DNA from: CAYYNQ01 sp964473105 | Lineage (GTDB): Bacteria; Sumerlaeota; Sumerlaeia; MVZB01 | NCBI GenBank assembly: GCA_964473105.1 | Contig: CAYYNQ010000071.1 | Span: 1 to 48,297, forward strand | Reading direction: 5' to 3' | Length of the DNA stretch: 48,297 nucleotides | Shown here: positions 33,914 to 42,860 of the stretch, in pieces | How the letters are laid out: every line of letters starts with the position of its first letter | How positions within the stretch are numbered: position 1 is the stretch's first letter | The notes under the pieces: generated by a model | The model's database searches: none | Seen by the model: the letters and a program-made list of their open reading frames with translations, nothing else | Told to the model about the DNA's origin: nothing | Made by a program: the position numbers and the translations under genes

Positions 33914-34252
33914 ATGAAACTTGTGACTGCCATCATCAAGCCACACAAGCTTGAGGAAGTGCGGAGTGCCCTTTCTGAGGTTGGGGTCCAGGGAATCACG
34001 GCCACGGAAGTCAAGGGGTTCGGTCGACAGAAGGGCCATAAGGAAGTTTACCGGGGGGCTGAGTATACCGTGGATTTCCTGCCCAAAGTACGGCTGGATG
34101 TCGTGGTTGAAGACGGTCAGGCAGAAAATGTCTTGGAAGCAATCACAAAGGCCGCTAATACGGGATCGATAGGGGACGGAAAGCTGTTCGTCAGCAACAT
34201 CGAGGAAGCGATACGGATCCGGACCGGTGAAACAGGCCAGGATGCGCTTTGA
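33914..34252 (+). CDS. glnK: PII nitrogen regulatory protein (GlnK/GlnB)
   Basis: Trimeric cytoplasmic signal protein sensing 2-oxoglutarate, ATP/ADP and glutamine; it blocks AmtB when nitrogen is plentiful. 112 residues, the exact family length. MKLVTAIIKPHKLEEV at the start, T-loop GFGRQKGHKEVYRGAEYTVDFLPK with the conserved Tyr51 (site of uridylylation in proteobacteria), and the C-terminal signature TGSIGDGKLFVSNIEEAIRIRTGE. AGGAGG lies 8 bases before ATG. The pairing with amtB 86 bases downstream supports the GlnK assignment. Confidence 0.96.
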   Translation: MKLVTAIIKPHKLEEVRSALSEVGVQGITATEVKGFGRQKGHKEVYRGAEYTVDFLPKVRLDVVVEDGQAENVLEAITKAANTGSIGDGKLFVSNIEEAIRIRTGETGQDAL

Positions 34253-34338
34253 TGGCTGAAAAACTTGAATGCAGTTAACCTGTCAAATAATGGAAGCATG
34301 TAAATCCAAATTAAATTTTCAAGGAGAGATAAGGACCA

Positions 34339-35640
34339 ATGAAACGATACCTAGGCTTTAGAGCAATAGCGGCGCTGTTCATTGCATGTGTGCCCTGTGC
34401 CGTGTTCGCACAGGATGAACTTGATAAGGGTGATACGGCATGGATGTTGACCTCCTCGGTCCTTGTATTGTTCATGACGCTTCCGGGACTGGCCCTGTTT
34501 TATGGAGGGCTGGTGCGGTCCAAGAACATCCTTTCAGTCTTGATGCAGTGTTTTGCGCTTGCATGTATGATGAGTATCCTGTGGGTCTTCTTTGGGTACA
34601 GTATCGCCTTCGGTGAAGGCGGAAAATTTTGGGGTGGGCTTGACATGGCCTTTTTGCGTGGCATTACAGCCGACACAATGTCAGGCAGTATCCCGGCGAC
34701 GGTTTTTGTCATGTTCCAGATGACATTTGCAGTGATTACGCCGGCACTGATCGTTGGGGCCTTTGCCGAGCGCATGAAGTTTTCGGCGATGATGATCTTC
34801 TGCAGTATTTGGGTGCTGGTTTGTTATGCCCCGGTATGCCACTGGGTCTGGGGTGGTGGCTGGGTTTCCACCCACGGTGCCATTGATTTTGCGGGCGGGA
34901 CGGTTGTCCATATCAATGCTGGAATTGCCGCTCTTGTCGCGGCGATTGTTCTTGGAAAGAGGATGGGATACCCGAATGTCCCGATGCCTCCAAGTAGCAT
35001 GGTCATGACCATGATCGGGGCCTCGATGCTTTGGGTTGGCTGGTTCGGATTCAATGCCGGAAGCCAGCTGGCCGCAGACAACGGGGCGGGGATGGCTATG
35101 CTGGTCACGCATATCTGCACTGCCGCCGCTGCACTGACCTGGATGTTCATCGAGTGGGTGAGGCATGGAAAACCGAGTGTGCTCGGTATTGCTACAGGAG
35201 CGGTTGCCGGGCTGGTTACGATTACCCCGGCGGCGGGGAATGCCGGGCCGCTCGGCGCAGTCGTCATGGGGGTCATTTCCAGTTGCCTGTGCTTCTATTT
35301 TTCAATCACATTCAAGAAGAAGATGGGTTACGACGATTCATTGGATGTTTTTGGTGTGCACGGGATCGGCGGGATTGGCGGCGCGATGTTGATCGGAATC
35401 TTCTGCTCGACCGAGCTTGGTCCATTCAGCGGCCTGGGATTCGGTGGTGAAAATGGATCAATCGGCGCCCAGCTCAAGGCGCAGTTCATGGGTGTCGCGG
35501 GCACGATCATTTATACAGGCATTCTCACGTTCATCATCTTGAAGGTGGTTGATGCTGCCATAGGGCTTCGTGTCAACGAGGAGAGTGAAACCGAGGGTTT
35601 GGATGTCTCGCTGCATGGTGAGAGGGGATTTGATCTTTGA
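34339..35640 (+). CDS. amtB: Ammonium transporter Amt
   Basis: Inner-membrane trimeric ammonium channel. 433 residues with a cleavable signal peptide (about 1-24, ending VFAQD), as in E. coli AmtB, followed by 11 membrane helices. Conserved stretches: MTLPGLALFYGGLVRSKN, WVFFGYSIAFGEGGKFWGGL, ALIVGAFAERMKFSAMMIF, WVWGGGWVS, DFAGGTVVHINAGIAALV (with the first of the two pore histidines) and DDSLDVFGVHGIGGIGGAM (with the second). An AAGGAGAGA ribosome site precedes ATG. It is controlled by the adjacent glnK and ends at a strong terminator. Confidence 0.97.
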   Translation: MKRYLGFRAIAALFIACVPCAVFAQDELDKGDTAWMLTSSVLVLFMTLPGLALFYGGLVRSKNILSVLMQCFALACMMSILWVFFGYSIAFGEGGKFWGGLDMAFLRGITADTMSGSIPATVFVMFQMTFAVITPALIVGAFAERMKFSAMMIFCSIWVLVCYAPVCHWVWGGGWVSTHGAIDFAGGTVVHINAGIAALVAAIVLGKRMGYPNVPMPPSSMVMTMIGASMLWVGWFGFNAGSQLAADNGAGMAMLVTHICTAAAALTWMFIEWVRHGKPSVLGIATGAVAGLVTITPAAGNAGPLGAVVMGVISSCLCFYFSITFKKKMGYDDSLDVFGVHGIGGIGGAMLIGIFCSTELGPFSGLGFGGENGSIGAQLKAQFMGVAGTIIYTGILTFIILKVVDAAIGLRVNEESETEGLDVSLHGERGFDL

Positions 35641-35680
35641 TCCCGCCTCTTACGGTGCCCTCCCTCGGGCATCTTTTGGA

Positions 35681-35726
35681 AACGGCGGCGGAGATCCCGG
35701 TTAACGGGTGAACCGCCGCCGTTTTT
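35681..35726 (+). terminator. Strong rho-independent terminator after amtB
   Basis: AACGGCGGCGG (35681-35691) pairs perfectly with CCGCCGCCGTT (35713-35723), 11 bp, with a smaller inner stem (CCCG with CGGG) and a T5 tract at the end. It sits 41 bases after the amtB stop. Confidence 0.92.
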
Positions 35727-35931
35727 ATTGCTGTTTATCTTATTCTCATATCACTTTATGATGCGAAAAATCCCCGGGCTTCCCGCTTTCAAGGCCTTAT
35801 GCCGCTGTTCGAAGGGAGGCATGGGTGGGGGGCAGGGGATCAGGGTAGGGTCCTCTTCGCCGAATTATGGACAACAAAACACGTCATATACGGATATAAC
35901 GTTATGCATGCAAAATCCGGGTTCTTGTTGT

Positions 35932-37245
35932 TCAGCCCCTTGATTTTTCTGTAACAGCAGGAAGATTGTAGAAGTTGGCCATGCCTCCATAGATGGCCAA
36001 GTCGCCCAACTGGGCCTCAATCCTTAAGAGTTGATTGTACTTGGCAACCCGGTCGGACCGGCTGGGTGATCCGCTCTTGATCTGACCGGAGTTCGTCCCG
36101 ACCACCAGATCCGCAATTGTGGAGTCTTCGGTTTCACCGCTGCGGTGGCTAATGATAGCGGTATAACCCGCTCGTTTCGCCATTTCGATAACGTCGAGGG
36201 TTTCTGTCAGTGTCCCTATCTGGTTTGGCTTGATAAGTATTGAATTGGCGCAACCTTCCTGAATTCCCCTGCCGAGGAAATTTGTATTGGTCACAAAGAG
36301 GTCGTCCCCAACGAGTTGTATATTGTTCCCTAGGGCTTCGGTGAGTTTCCTATGCCCTTCCCAGTCATTCTGGTCAAGCCCGTCCTCAATGGACTGAATG
36401 GGATAGTCTGCGACGAGCGATTCCCAGTATTCAACCATTTCATCCGTTGATTTCCCGGTCTTCTCGCCGGTCAGGTTGTAACAGCCCTTGTCCTTGTCAT
36501 AAAACTCGCTGCTTGCAGCATCAATAGCCAGCCTGACATCATCGCCTGGCTGATAACCCGCCTTTTGAATGGCTTCGAGGATGAGCTCGATCGCCTCGGC
36601 ATTGGAGTCAAGGTCGGGCGCGAAACCCCCCTCATCGCCCACGGCGGTGCTCCGGTCATTTTCTTTCAGAACGGACCCCAAGGCGTGGAATATTTCACTG
36701 CCGCAACGCAGGGCCTCGCTAAACGAGTTCATGCTGATTGGCATGATCATGAATTCCTGGATATCGATATTATTATCGGCATGGCACCCACCGTTCAGGA
36801 TATTCATCATTGGGACCGGCATGTGTTTTGCGTTAACCCCGCCCAGATACTGGTAAAGCGGTAAACCCACGACTTCCGCGGCAGTGCGGGCGGCGGCCAG
36901 GCTGACCCCAAGGATTGCATTTGCGCCCAGCCTGCTTTTGTCTTCCGTCCCATCCAGGCTGATCAGGGTCGTGTCAAGGAGGGCCTGTTCAGTAACATCC
37001 ATCCCGCTGATTGCGGATGCAATGATTTCATTTATGTTTTCAGTGGCCTTGAGGACACCCTTGCCGCAATAACGTTCTGCCTCAAGATCCCTCAATTCAT
37101 GGGCTTCAAATTCGCCGGTTGAAGCACCCGAAGGTATGCAGGCACGGCCGACAGCACCGCCATCGGTCAGTATTTCAACCTCAATAGTGGGGGTTCCCCG
37201 GGAATCGAGAATTTCCCGTCCTTCCACTTTGATAATGCTACTCAT
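35932..37245 (-). CDS. eno: Enolase
   Basis: Converts 2-phosphoglycerate to phosphoenolpyruvate in glycolysis. 437 residues. REILDSRGTPTIEVE, PSGASTGEFEAHELRD (lid/loop), MPVPMMNILNGGCHADNNIDIQEFMIMP, AVGDEGGFAPDL (catalytic Glu), IEDGLDQNDW (metal ligands), QLVGDDLFVTN, ILIKPNQIGTLTETLD (catalytic Lys) and ISHRSGETEDSTIADLVVG. AGAGGATT precedes ATG. The mutase homologue at 13.1 kb would be the preceding glycolytic step if it really is a phosphoglycerate mutase. Confidence 0.98.
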   Translation of the reverse strand: MSSIIKVEGREILDSRGTPTIEVEILTDGGAVGRACIPSGASTGEFEAHELRDLEAERYCGKGVLKATENINEIIASAISGMDVTEQALLDTTLISLDGTEDKSRLGANAILGVSLAAARTAAEVVGLPLYQYLGGVNAKHMPVPMMNILNGGCHADNNIDIQEFMIMPISMNSFSEALRCGSEIFHALGSVLKENDRSTAVGDEGGFAPDLDSNAEAIELILEAIQKAGYQPGDDVRLAIDAASSEFYDKDKGCYNLTGEKTGKSTDEMVEYWESLVADYPIQSIEDGLDQNDWEGHRKLTEALGNNIQLVGDDLFVTNTNFLGRGIQEGCANSILIKPNQIGTLTETLDVIEMAKRAGYTAIISHRSGETEDSTIADLVVGTNSGQIKSGSPSRSDRVAKYNQLLRIEAQLGDLAIYGGMANFYNLPAVTEKSRG

Positions 37246-37617
37246 AATCCTCTATTCCTCCCATAATTCCGAGTTTTGGTGATCATGATATCGTGTGTCT
37301 TCATATACCAAGTATGAATAAAACCGGACATATTTTGACATTCCCCAAAAAAAAATCCAAGTAAAATGGATGGTGTAAAAAAGGGTTGTCATTTGAAGTC
37401 CTGACGGCGGAAATCACATGTGATGACGGTATGGTTTACAACAATGAGCATCCATATCGTAGGTGAAAGAGAATATCAGGATAGTTGTGCATCCCAACTT
37501 GTTTCCGCGGTTATTAAAAACTTGATTCGAGAGGCGTCTTCATATAGCATCCGGCCAGTCGAATCGACCCGGTGTGATGCTCACCCTGCGGGTTTGTGCG
37601 GCACGAGAGTTGTTGCC
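37246..37617. other. Upstream region of eno and of the 6S RNA candidate
   Basis: 372 bases with no credible gene. They hold the enolase leader on the minus strand and an A9 tract (37348-37356). One open frame on the plus strand runs into the RNA candidate and has no ribosome site, so I take it as chance. Confidence 0.45.
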
Positions 37618-37836
37618 GTCTCAAGGGTAGGAACATCGTGAACTGGCCCCTGTGACGTTGGTAGCCTAGACTCTGGTTGAACCAACACTATTCCGAGGGA
37701 GCTGGAATTGAACGTGTGGATGGCATGCCCTCTTTGTCAGGGACTTCTGAAGCATGGTCATGCGGCACCCACTTGAACCTTAGAGGTTCACCGTTTCTCC
37801 GGTTACGGCATAACGGGGGCCCTTTATTTTGAAGAC
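37618..37836 (+). ncRNA. ssrS: Probable 6S RNA
   Basis: A gene-free block with the layout of 6S RNA, the inhibitor of sigma70-RNA polymerase. Closing stem: GTCT with AGAC (37618/37833), AAGGG with CCCTT (37623/37820), and GTGAACTGG with CCGGTTAC (37638/37799). Then CCCCTGTGACGTTGG, close to the CCCCTGAGCCGAT of E. coli 6S. A 5' bubble hairpin GTTGGT/ACCAAC follows, then a long terminal arm with GTGG/CCAC and GCATG/CATGC. On the 3' side of the bubble, TGAACCT-TAG-AGGTTCA (37774-37790) is a perfect hairpin at the place where E. coli 6S has CTTGAACC-AAG-GGTTCAAG. It is about 219 nt versus about 185 in E. coli. Ends are approximate, and no clear promoter is seen. Confidence 0.62.
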
Positions 37837-37855
37837 ACGACGAAAAATTACAATT

Positions 37856-37886
37856 CCGCCTGCGACCCGTTCCTGGAGAACGGCGG
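37856..37886 (-). terminator. Possible terminator of the lolD unit
   Basis: Read on the minus strand, CCGTTC-TCCAG-GAACGG (37883-37867) forms a 6-bp hairpin shortly after the lolD stop, inside a larger CCGCC/GGCGG repeat. A T5 tract follows a few bases later. It is weak to moderate. Confidence 0.3.
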
Positions 37887-37905
37887 ACCGCACGGTTGTT
37901 TTGGC

Positions 37906-38649
37906 TTAGCGTTCACCCAGACTCATCTGAATCTCAACGTCCGCATGTTTCACGGGCGTCAGTATTCCCCGGCTCAGGCGCAGGATGCGGTCAGCTTTTG
38001 CTGCGATGCTGGGTTCATGCGTGACGATGATCACGCCCCTGTTTTTACGTGTTGTCATTTCCCACATCAGACGGATCACGATATCTGCGCTATGGAGGTC
38101 CAAGTTGCCTGTGGGTTCGTCTGCAAGCAGAAGGGCAGGCTCGTTGATCAGTGCTCTGGCTAGCGCAACCCTTTGTTGTTCCCCGCCTGAAAGTTTGGCG
38201 GGTCGGTGAGTGAGTCGATCGGACAATTCAAGTTCAGCGAGTAGCTTTTCTGCTGCTGTGCGGACTTTTGCCATCGGTTTCCGACCAATCAAGGCCGGTA
38301 TCATCACATTTTCAAGGGCCGTGAATTCGGGGAGCAAATGATGGAACTGGAACAGGTAGCCGATATTCCGGTTGCGGTATTCATTCAGGTCGCGGCAGTC
38401 CGGATGTTTCCCGGTTACGGGCGCGCAGACGATTTCCCTGCCCTCAAATATGATGGACCCTCTGTCGGGCATGTCGAGCGCACCCAGCAGGTGAAGCAGG
38501 GTGGATTTTCCTGCTCCGGACATGCCAATGACGGCAACAACTTCGCCCCGCTGAACCTCCATCCCCGCCCCGGTTATGACATTCAGTCCGCGCTCTCCAT
38601 CGTGATAACTTTTGTGCAGACCGTCGATCTTGAGAAGCGATGTCGTCAT
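37906..38649 (-). CDS. lolD: Lipoprotein-releasing ABC transporter ATPase LolD
   Basis: ATPase driving extraction of outer-membrane lipoproteins from the inner membrane. 247 residues. Walker A GMSGAGKSTLLHLLGALD, the LolD-type Q-loop FQFHHLLPEFTALENVMIP, signature LSGGEQQRVALARALINEP, Walker B LLLADEPTGNLD, switch histidine VTHEPSIA. The FHHLLPEF stretch is characteristic of LolD against MacB-like relatives. The start overlaps the upstream permease stop by 4 bases, a translational coupling. Confidence 0.95.
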   Translation of the reverse strand: MTTSLLKIDGLHKSYHDGERGLNVITGAGMEVQRGEVVAVIGMSGAGKSTLLHLLGALDMPDRGSIIFEGREIVCAPVTGKHPDCRDLNEYRNRNIGYLFQFHHLLPEFTALENVMIPALIGRKPMAKVRTAAEKLLAELELSDRLTHRPAKLSGGEQQRVALARALINEPALLLADEPTGNLDLHSADIVIRLMWEMTTRKNRGVIIVTHEPSIAAKADRILRLSRGILTPVKHADVEIQMSLGER

Positions 38650-39893
38650 GAATCATGCCTCAGTGCCTCAACAGGGCTCATTTTTGCTGCCTGCCGGGCC
38701 GGAAATACCGCGGAGATGACGCAAATGAACATGGAGGCACCTATGATTGCAGCAACCGTCAGGGGTTCGACTTTGACCGGGAGACGATCAAAATTATAGA
38801 CCGACTCCGGAAGGTCAATTGGCAGATAGGGGATCAATGAAACGATCATCAGCCCCCCGATCAGCCCGAGTAGAGTCCCGATTATTCCGATCATCAGGCC
38901 GTTAATGAGGAAAATACGCCCGATCAGTTTTTCGGAAGCGCCCATGGCCTTCAATATCCCAACCTCGCGAGTTTTATCGCTGACCATCAGTATCAACGTT
39001 CCAATGATATTGAAACCGGCGACGACGATGATCAGCAGAAGGATGATGAATAGCATCCACTTCTCGAGTTTCAAGGCGGCAAAAAATGCACTGTTCTCCT
39101 CGGCCCATGTACGGATACGGTATCCGGTGCTGGACAGGGTCCCCTTGATTTCACCAGCTGAGAACGGGTCTGACAGCTTGACATGGAAATAATCGGCCCC
39201 TTCCAGGTTCCGAATACGATAGAGATTGCGGATGGTTTTTGTGCTGATGAAGCCATGATGGGCATCGAAATCGTAATAGCCGGCCTTGAAAACCCCCCGG
39301 ACACGCAGATCCAGCTCCTTTGTCGCAGGACCATTTGCTGTTGTAATCAGGTTATTTGCTGATACCCGGACACGGTCACCCGGCATGACATTCAGCTTGA
39401 AGGCCAGAGGCAGGCCAAGAAGGATGTCCCGTGGCCCCAGCCGGATGGGTCCTCCATCGGGTCCGCTGATTGGATTGTCATTCTTGTCGTTCAGGGTGTA
39501 AAGGCTTCCCTGCCCAAGATTATCCATGCCGATGAGATTGGCGGGTTCCATGATCACCTTGTTGCCGGATTTTTTTTTGAAAAGCGCAAGCCGAGCGATG
39601 ACCGGTTCGATGGCGTCAGTATTGTTCCGGGCCCGAAGTTCCTCAAGGAGCGTTGGATCGGTGATCATTCCTTCGGGGCCGTCCGGATTCTCAATCCTCA
39701 GGTGGGGGGTAAGGTCCGCAACCCGGCCGAACAGTAGCTTGTCCGCACCGTCCATGACCCCAATCACGACAATCAATGCCGCGACCCCTACGGCGACCCC
39801 GGCCATGGAAATCAGCGTGATCACCGAAACCAGAGCACGGCGTTCACCGGTAAAGAGGTATCTCCGTGCAATGAACCATTCAAAATATTTCAT
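38646..39893 (-). CDS. Lipoprotein-releasing permease LolC/LolE
   Basis: Membrane subunit of the Lol exporter, 415 residues. N-terminal YFEWFIARRYLFTGERRALVSVITLISMAGVAVGVAALIV (membrane helix 1), a periplasmic domain of about 60-270, then three helices, with ILMVSDKTREVGILKAMGASEKLIGRIF as the conserved coupling region and MSPVEALRHDS at the C-terminus. Only one LolC/E-type gene is present beside lolD, so it probably forms a homodimer, as in organisms with a single permease. No LolA or LolB is adjacent, though a LolB-like lipoprotein is at 23.3 kb. Confidence 0.93.
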   Translation of the reverse strand: MKYFEWFIARRYLFTGERRALVSVITLISMAGVAVGVAALIVVIGVMDGADKLLFGRVADLTPHLRIENPDGPEGMITDPTLLEELRARNNTDAIEPVIARLALFKKKSGNKVIMEPANLIGMDNLGQGSLYTLNDKNDNPISGPDGGPIRLGPRDILLGLPLAFKLNVMPGDRVRVSANNLITTANGPATKELDLRVRGVFKAGYYDFDAHHGFISTKTIRNLYRIRNLEGADYFHVKLSDPFSAGEIKGTLSSTGYRIRTWAEENSAFFAALKLEKWMLFIILLLIIVVAGFNIIGTLILMVSDKTREVGILKAMGASEKLIGRIFLINGLMIGIIGTLLGLIGGLMIVSLIPYLPIDLPESVYNFDRLPVKVEPLTVAAIIGASMFICVISAVFPARQAAKMSPVEALRHDS

Positions 39894-39934
39894 AGATCCG
39901 GGTGTGCCTTTTGCATATCAGGATCGAAAACCGG

Positions 39935-41545
39935 TCAAGATGTCTGCTCGGGCCGCAATTGTGGAAACAGGATGACATCGCGGATCGACGTGTTGCCTGT
40001 CAGGAGCATTACCAGGCGGTCGATACCGATTCCCAGCCCGCTTGCGGGTGGCATGCCGTATTCAAGGCAGCGAATATAGTCCGCATCCACTTCACACATG
40101 GCTTCATCATCTCCCCGTGCTTTTTTTCGGACCTGATCCTCGAACCGGCGAAGCTGATCGGCGGGATCGTTCAGTTCACTGAAGGCATTTGCCACCTCCA
40201 TGCCTGCAATATATAATTCGAACCGCTCGGCGGTGGTCGGGTTTTCGGGACTGCTTTTGCTCAGCGGGCTTAGGCTGGCGGGATAATCAATGATAAAGGT
40301 CGGTTTGACTAGGGTGGATTCAACGAGTTCTTCGAAAATGAAGATCAACACCTCGTCCGGGGTGTCGCATTTATCAAGGGCCATGCGGACAGTGCTGTTT
40401 TTAGCCACCGAGGCACCGAGGATTTCCGAGAGGATATTCTTGTCATCAATACCCCAGCAAAGGCCGTGAGTCCCGTCCAGCCCAAGGGTTTCGGAGATGG
40501 CATCAACGATCCTCAACCTCCTGAAGGGTTTGGTTAGGTCAAGAGTTTTGCCGTTATATTCGAAGACATGATTTCCAAATACCTCCTTGCCCGTGTCATG
40601 AATAAGGTTTTCGGCCAGTTCCATTGTGTCCCGGTAATCGAATCCCACGGTGTAAAGTTCTAGCATGGTGAATTCAGGGTTATGTTTGATTGACATTCCC
40701 TCATTGCGGAAATTCCGGTTGATTTCATAGACCCGCTCAAAACCTCCCACGAGTAGCCGCTTGAGGTACAGCTCCGGTGCGATTCTCAGGTAAAGCTGCA
40801 TGTCCAGTGTGTTGTGGTGGGTTGTGAACGGCCGGGCGGCCGCGCCTCCGTAGACCTGCTGCATCATGGGTGTTTCCACCTCGACATAGGACCGTTGATC
40901 CAGCCATTGGCGGATGCAGGATATGACCCGGGTGCGGGTCCTGAAGGTATCGCGTACATCGGTATTGGCGATCATGTCAACATAACGTTGACGGTAACGT
41001 AGCTCGATGTCCTTGAGTCCGTGCCATTTTTCCGGCAGGGGGCGCATGGACTTGGTCAGCAACCGAAGTTCGGCCGCCTCGATGGTCAGTTCACCGTGCC
41101 GTGTGATGAACATCTTTCCGCTGACGCCCACGATGTCACCGCCGTCAAGCCATTTCTTGAACAGTTCGAAACCCTTGTCGTCGGTGATATCTCGCTTGAT
41201 ATAGACCTGGATGTCCCCGGAGTCATCGCGCAGGACGAAAAATCCGGCCTTTCCGAAGCTGCGGACAACCATGACGCGGCCCGAAGCCGTGACTTTTTCA
41301 CCGCTTTCAATCAGAGTTTCATGATCCCTGATAATTTCAGAGGCCCGATGGCTTGACACGAACCGGTTTACAAACAGATCGATACCAGCCTCTCGCATGC
41401 GTGAGGCCTTTTCATAACGTTCACAAACTAATCTGTTCTCATCCGGGGAAGACTGTGCGGGATCTTCAGGTTGAACCTGATTGGCGGGGGTGTCCTTCAT
41501 GACCTTGGCTGCTCGTTCTGTTTCATGGTTTGATGTGTTGGTCAT
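39935..41545 (-). CDS. lysS: Lysyl-tRNA synthetase (class II)
   Basis: Attaches lysine to tRNA-Lys. 536 residues from this ATG. The N-terminal OB-fold anticodon domain (about 65-175) includes VTASGRVMVVRSFGKAGFFVLRDDSGDIQVYI. The class II core follows: RYRQRYVDMIANTDVRDTF (motif 1), FRNEGMSIKHNPEFTMLELY (motif 2) and PPASGLGIGIDRLVMLLTG (motif 3). The final segment (SIRDVILFPQLRPE) is typical. About 45 extra residues at the N-terminus are polar and low in complexity. The frame is open to a TTG at 41641, but no ribosome site supports it. Confidence 0.96.
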   Translation of the reverse strand: MTNTSNHETERAAKVMKDTPANQVQPEDPAQSSPDENRLVCERYEKASRMREAGIDLFVNRFVSSHRASEIIRDHETLIESGEKVTASGRVMVVRSFGKAGFFVLRDDSGDIQVYIKRDITDDKGFELFKKWLDGGDIVGVSGKMFITRHGELTIEAAELRLLTKSMRPLPEKWHGLKDIELRYRQRYVDMIANTDVRDTFRTRTRVISCIRQWLDQRSYVEVETPMMQQVYGGAAARPFTTHHNTLDMQLYLRIAPELYLKRLLVGGFERVYEINRNFRNEGMSIKHNPEFTMLELYTVGFDYRDTMELAENLIHDTGKEVFGNHVFEYNGKTLDLTKPFRRLRIVDAISETLGLDGTHGLCWGIDDKNILSEILGASVAKNSTVRMALDKCDTPDEVLIFIFEELVESTLVKPTFIIDYPASLSPLSKSSPENPTTAERFELYIAGMEVANAFSELNDPADQLRRFEDQVRKKARGDDEAMCEVDADYIRCLEYGMPPASGLGIGIDRLVMLLTGNTSIRDVILFPQLRPEQTS

Positions 41546-41701
41546 CGGGCCGGTTTTTACCCCGGCGAATTGGGGTGGCAAAAAAATCTTCTGGTCAATC
41601 CCGCCCAATACTCTACCCGAATGAGGGCTGAAGTCAAGCAAGGGGCGGTTTTGTGACGTGACGCATGGATACGAAAGGTGTCCGGGGACGAATGCGCCGG
41701 T

Positions 41702-42775
41702 TCATGCTTTCTTCAATTGTTCCGTTTGATAATGTTCAATCAGTGGCTCCACAACCAGGTCCATTTCTCCCCCCATGACTTGTTCTAGGCTGTAAAGGGT
41801 GAGGTTGATTCTGTGGTCACTGAGCCTGTTCTGTGGGAAATTGTAGGTGCGGATTCTGCCAGAACGGTCACCCGTTCCGACCTGGGCCCTGCGGGCGGCG
41901 GACTGTTCGTCGTGTGCTGACTGCATGGCCTGGTCGAGCAACCTTGACCGCAGCACCTTCATGGCCTTGGCCTTGTTCTTGTGCTGGCTCTTCTCATCCT
42001 GACAGGTGACGATCAGGTCCGTTGGCAGGTGCGTGATCCGTACGGCCGAGTCCGTGGTGTTCACCGACTGCCCACCGGGGCCGCTTGACCTGTATACATC
42101 AATTTTCAGATCCTCGTTCCGGATTTTGATGTCCACCTCATCGGCCTCGGGCATGACAGCGATAGTGACTGCGGAGGTGTGGATCCTGCCCTGTGTCTCG
42201 GTGGTTGGAACCCGTTGAACACGATGTGTTCCGCCTTCAAACTTGAGGCGGCTGTAAACCTCGACGCCACTGACAAGGAAGATGATCTCCTTGAATCCCC
42301 CCAGGTCGGATTCATTGGCCGAGAGAAGCTCAAATCTCCACTGGCGGACTTCGGCATAGCGGCAATACATCCTGAAGAGGTCACCCGCGAAAAGAGCCGC
42401 CTCTTCACCACCGGTCCCGGCCCGAATCTCAAGGATTGTATTGCGTGCGTCATTCGGATCCTTGGGGATTAGCAGGAGCCGCAATCCCTGTTCCACGGAA
42501 TCCAGTTCCCGGTCGAAGGATTCCAATTCGGCACGCGCCAACTCAACCATGTTTGGGTCGCCATCCTCCAGCAGCTCCCTGGCCTGCCGTATTTCCTGGT
42601 GGATTTTCCCGTATCGTTTGAACCCGGTGACCAGTTCACCCAACTCGCGGTGACTGCGTGTCAGATCGGCATATTTCTTCTGGTCACGCATGGCCTCGGG
42701 ATCGGAAAGTTGAGCCTCGATTTCCTGATGTCTTTCGCCTATATCCACGAGCTGACTTTCCCAGGACTCAATCAT
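41702..42775 (-). CDS. prfA: Peptide chain release factor 1
   Basis: Recognises UAA and UAG stop codons. 357 residues, the usual length. The PxT stop-codon reading motif of RF1 is PTT in HRVQRVPTTETQGRIHTSA (RF2 has SPF). The GGQ that triggers peptide release is at 234-236 in SSGPGGQSVNTTDSAVRITH. No prmC methyltransferase gene, often adjacent, is present. It lies between the lipoprotein gene and lysS on the same strand. Confidence 0.97.
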   Translation of the reverse strand: MIESWESQLVDIGERHQEIEAQLSDPEAMRDQKKYADLTRSHRELGELVTGFKRYGKIHQEIRQARELLEDGDPNMVELARAELESFDRELDSVEQGLRLLLIPKDPNDARNTILEIRAGTGGEEAALFAGDLFRMYCRYAEVRQWRFELLSANESDLGGFKEIIFLVSGVEVYSRLKFEGGTHRVQRVPTTETQGRIHTSAVTIAVMPEADEVDIKIRNEDLKIDVYRSSGPGGQSVNTTDSAVRITHLPTDLIVTCQDEKSQHKNKAKAMKVLRSRLLDQAMQSAHDEQSAARRAQVGTGDRSGRIRTYNFPQNRLSDHRINLTLYSLEQVMGGEMDLVVEPLIEHYQTEQLKKA

Positions 42776-42860
42776 TTTTTTTGCTACTCGGTTCAGGTTT
42801 TAAAACGCGGGGAGGATATTCTTTTGCAGGGTGTCTTTTGTTATCGATCCAGACGAAGAG

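Noticed and set aside
37420..37641. 73-codon open frame running into the 6S RNA candidate
   Set aside because: It has no ribosome site and its end overlaps the RNA structure; the RNA explanation is stronger.
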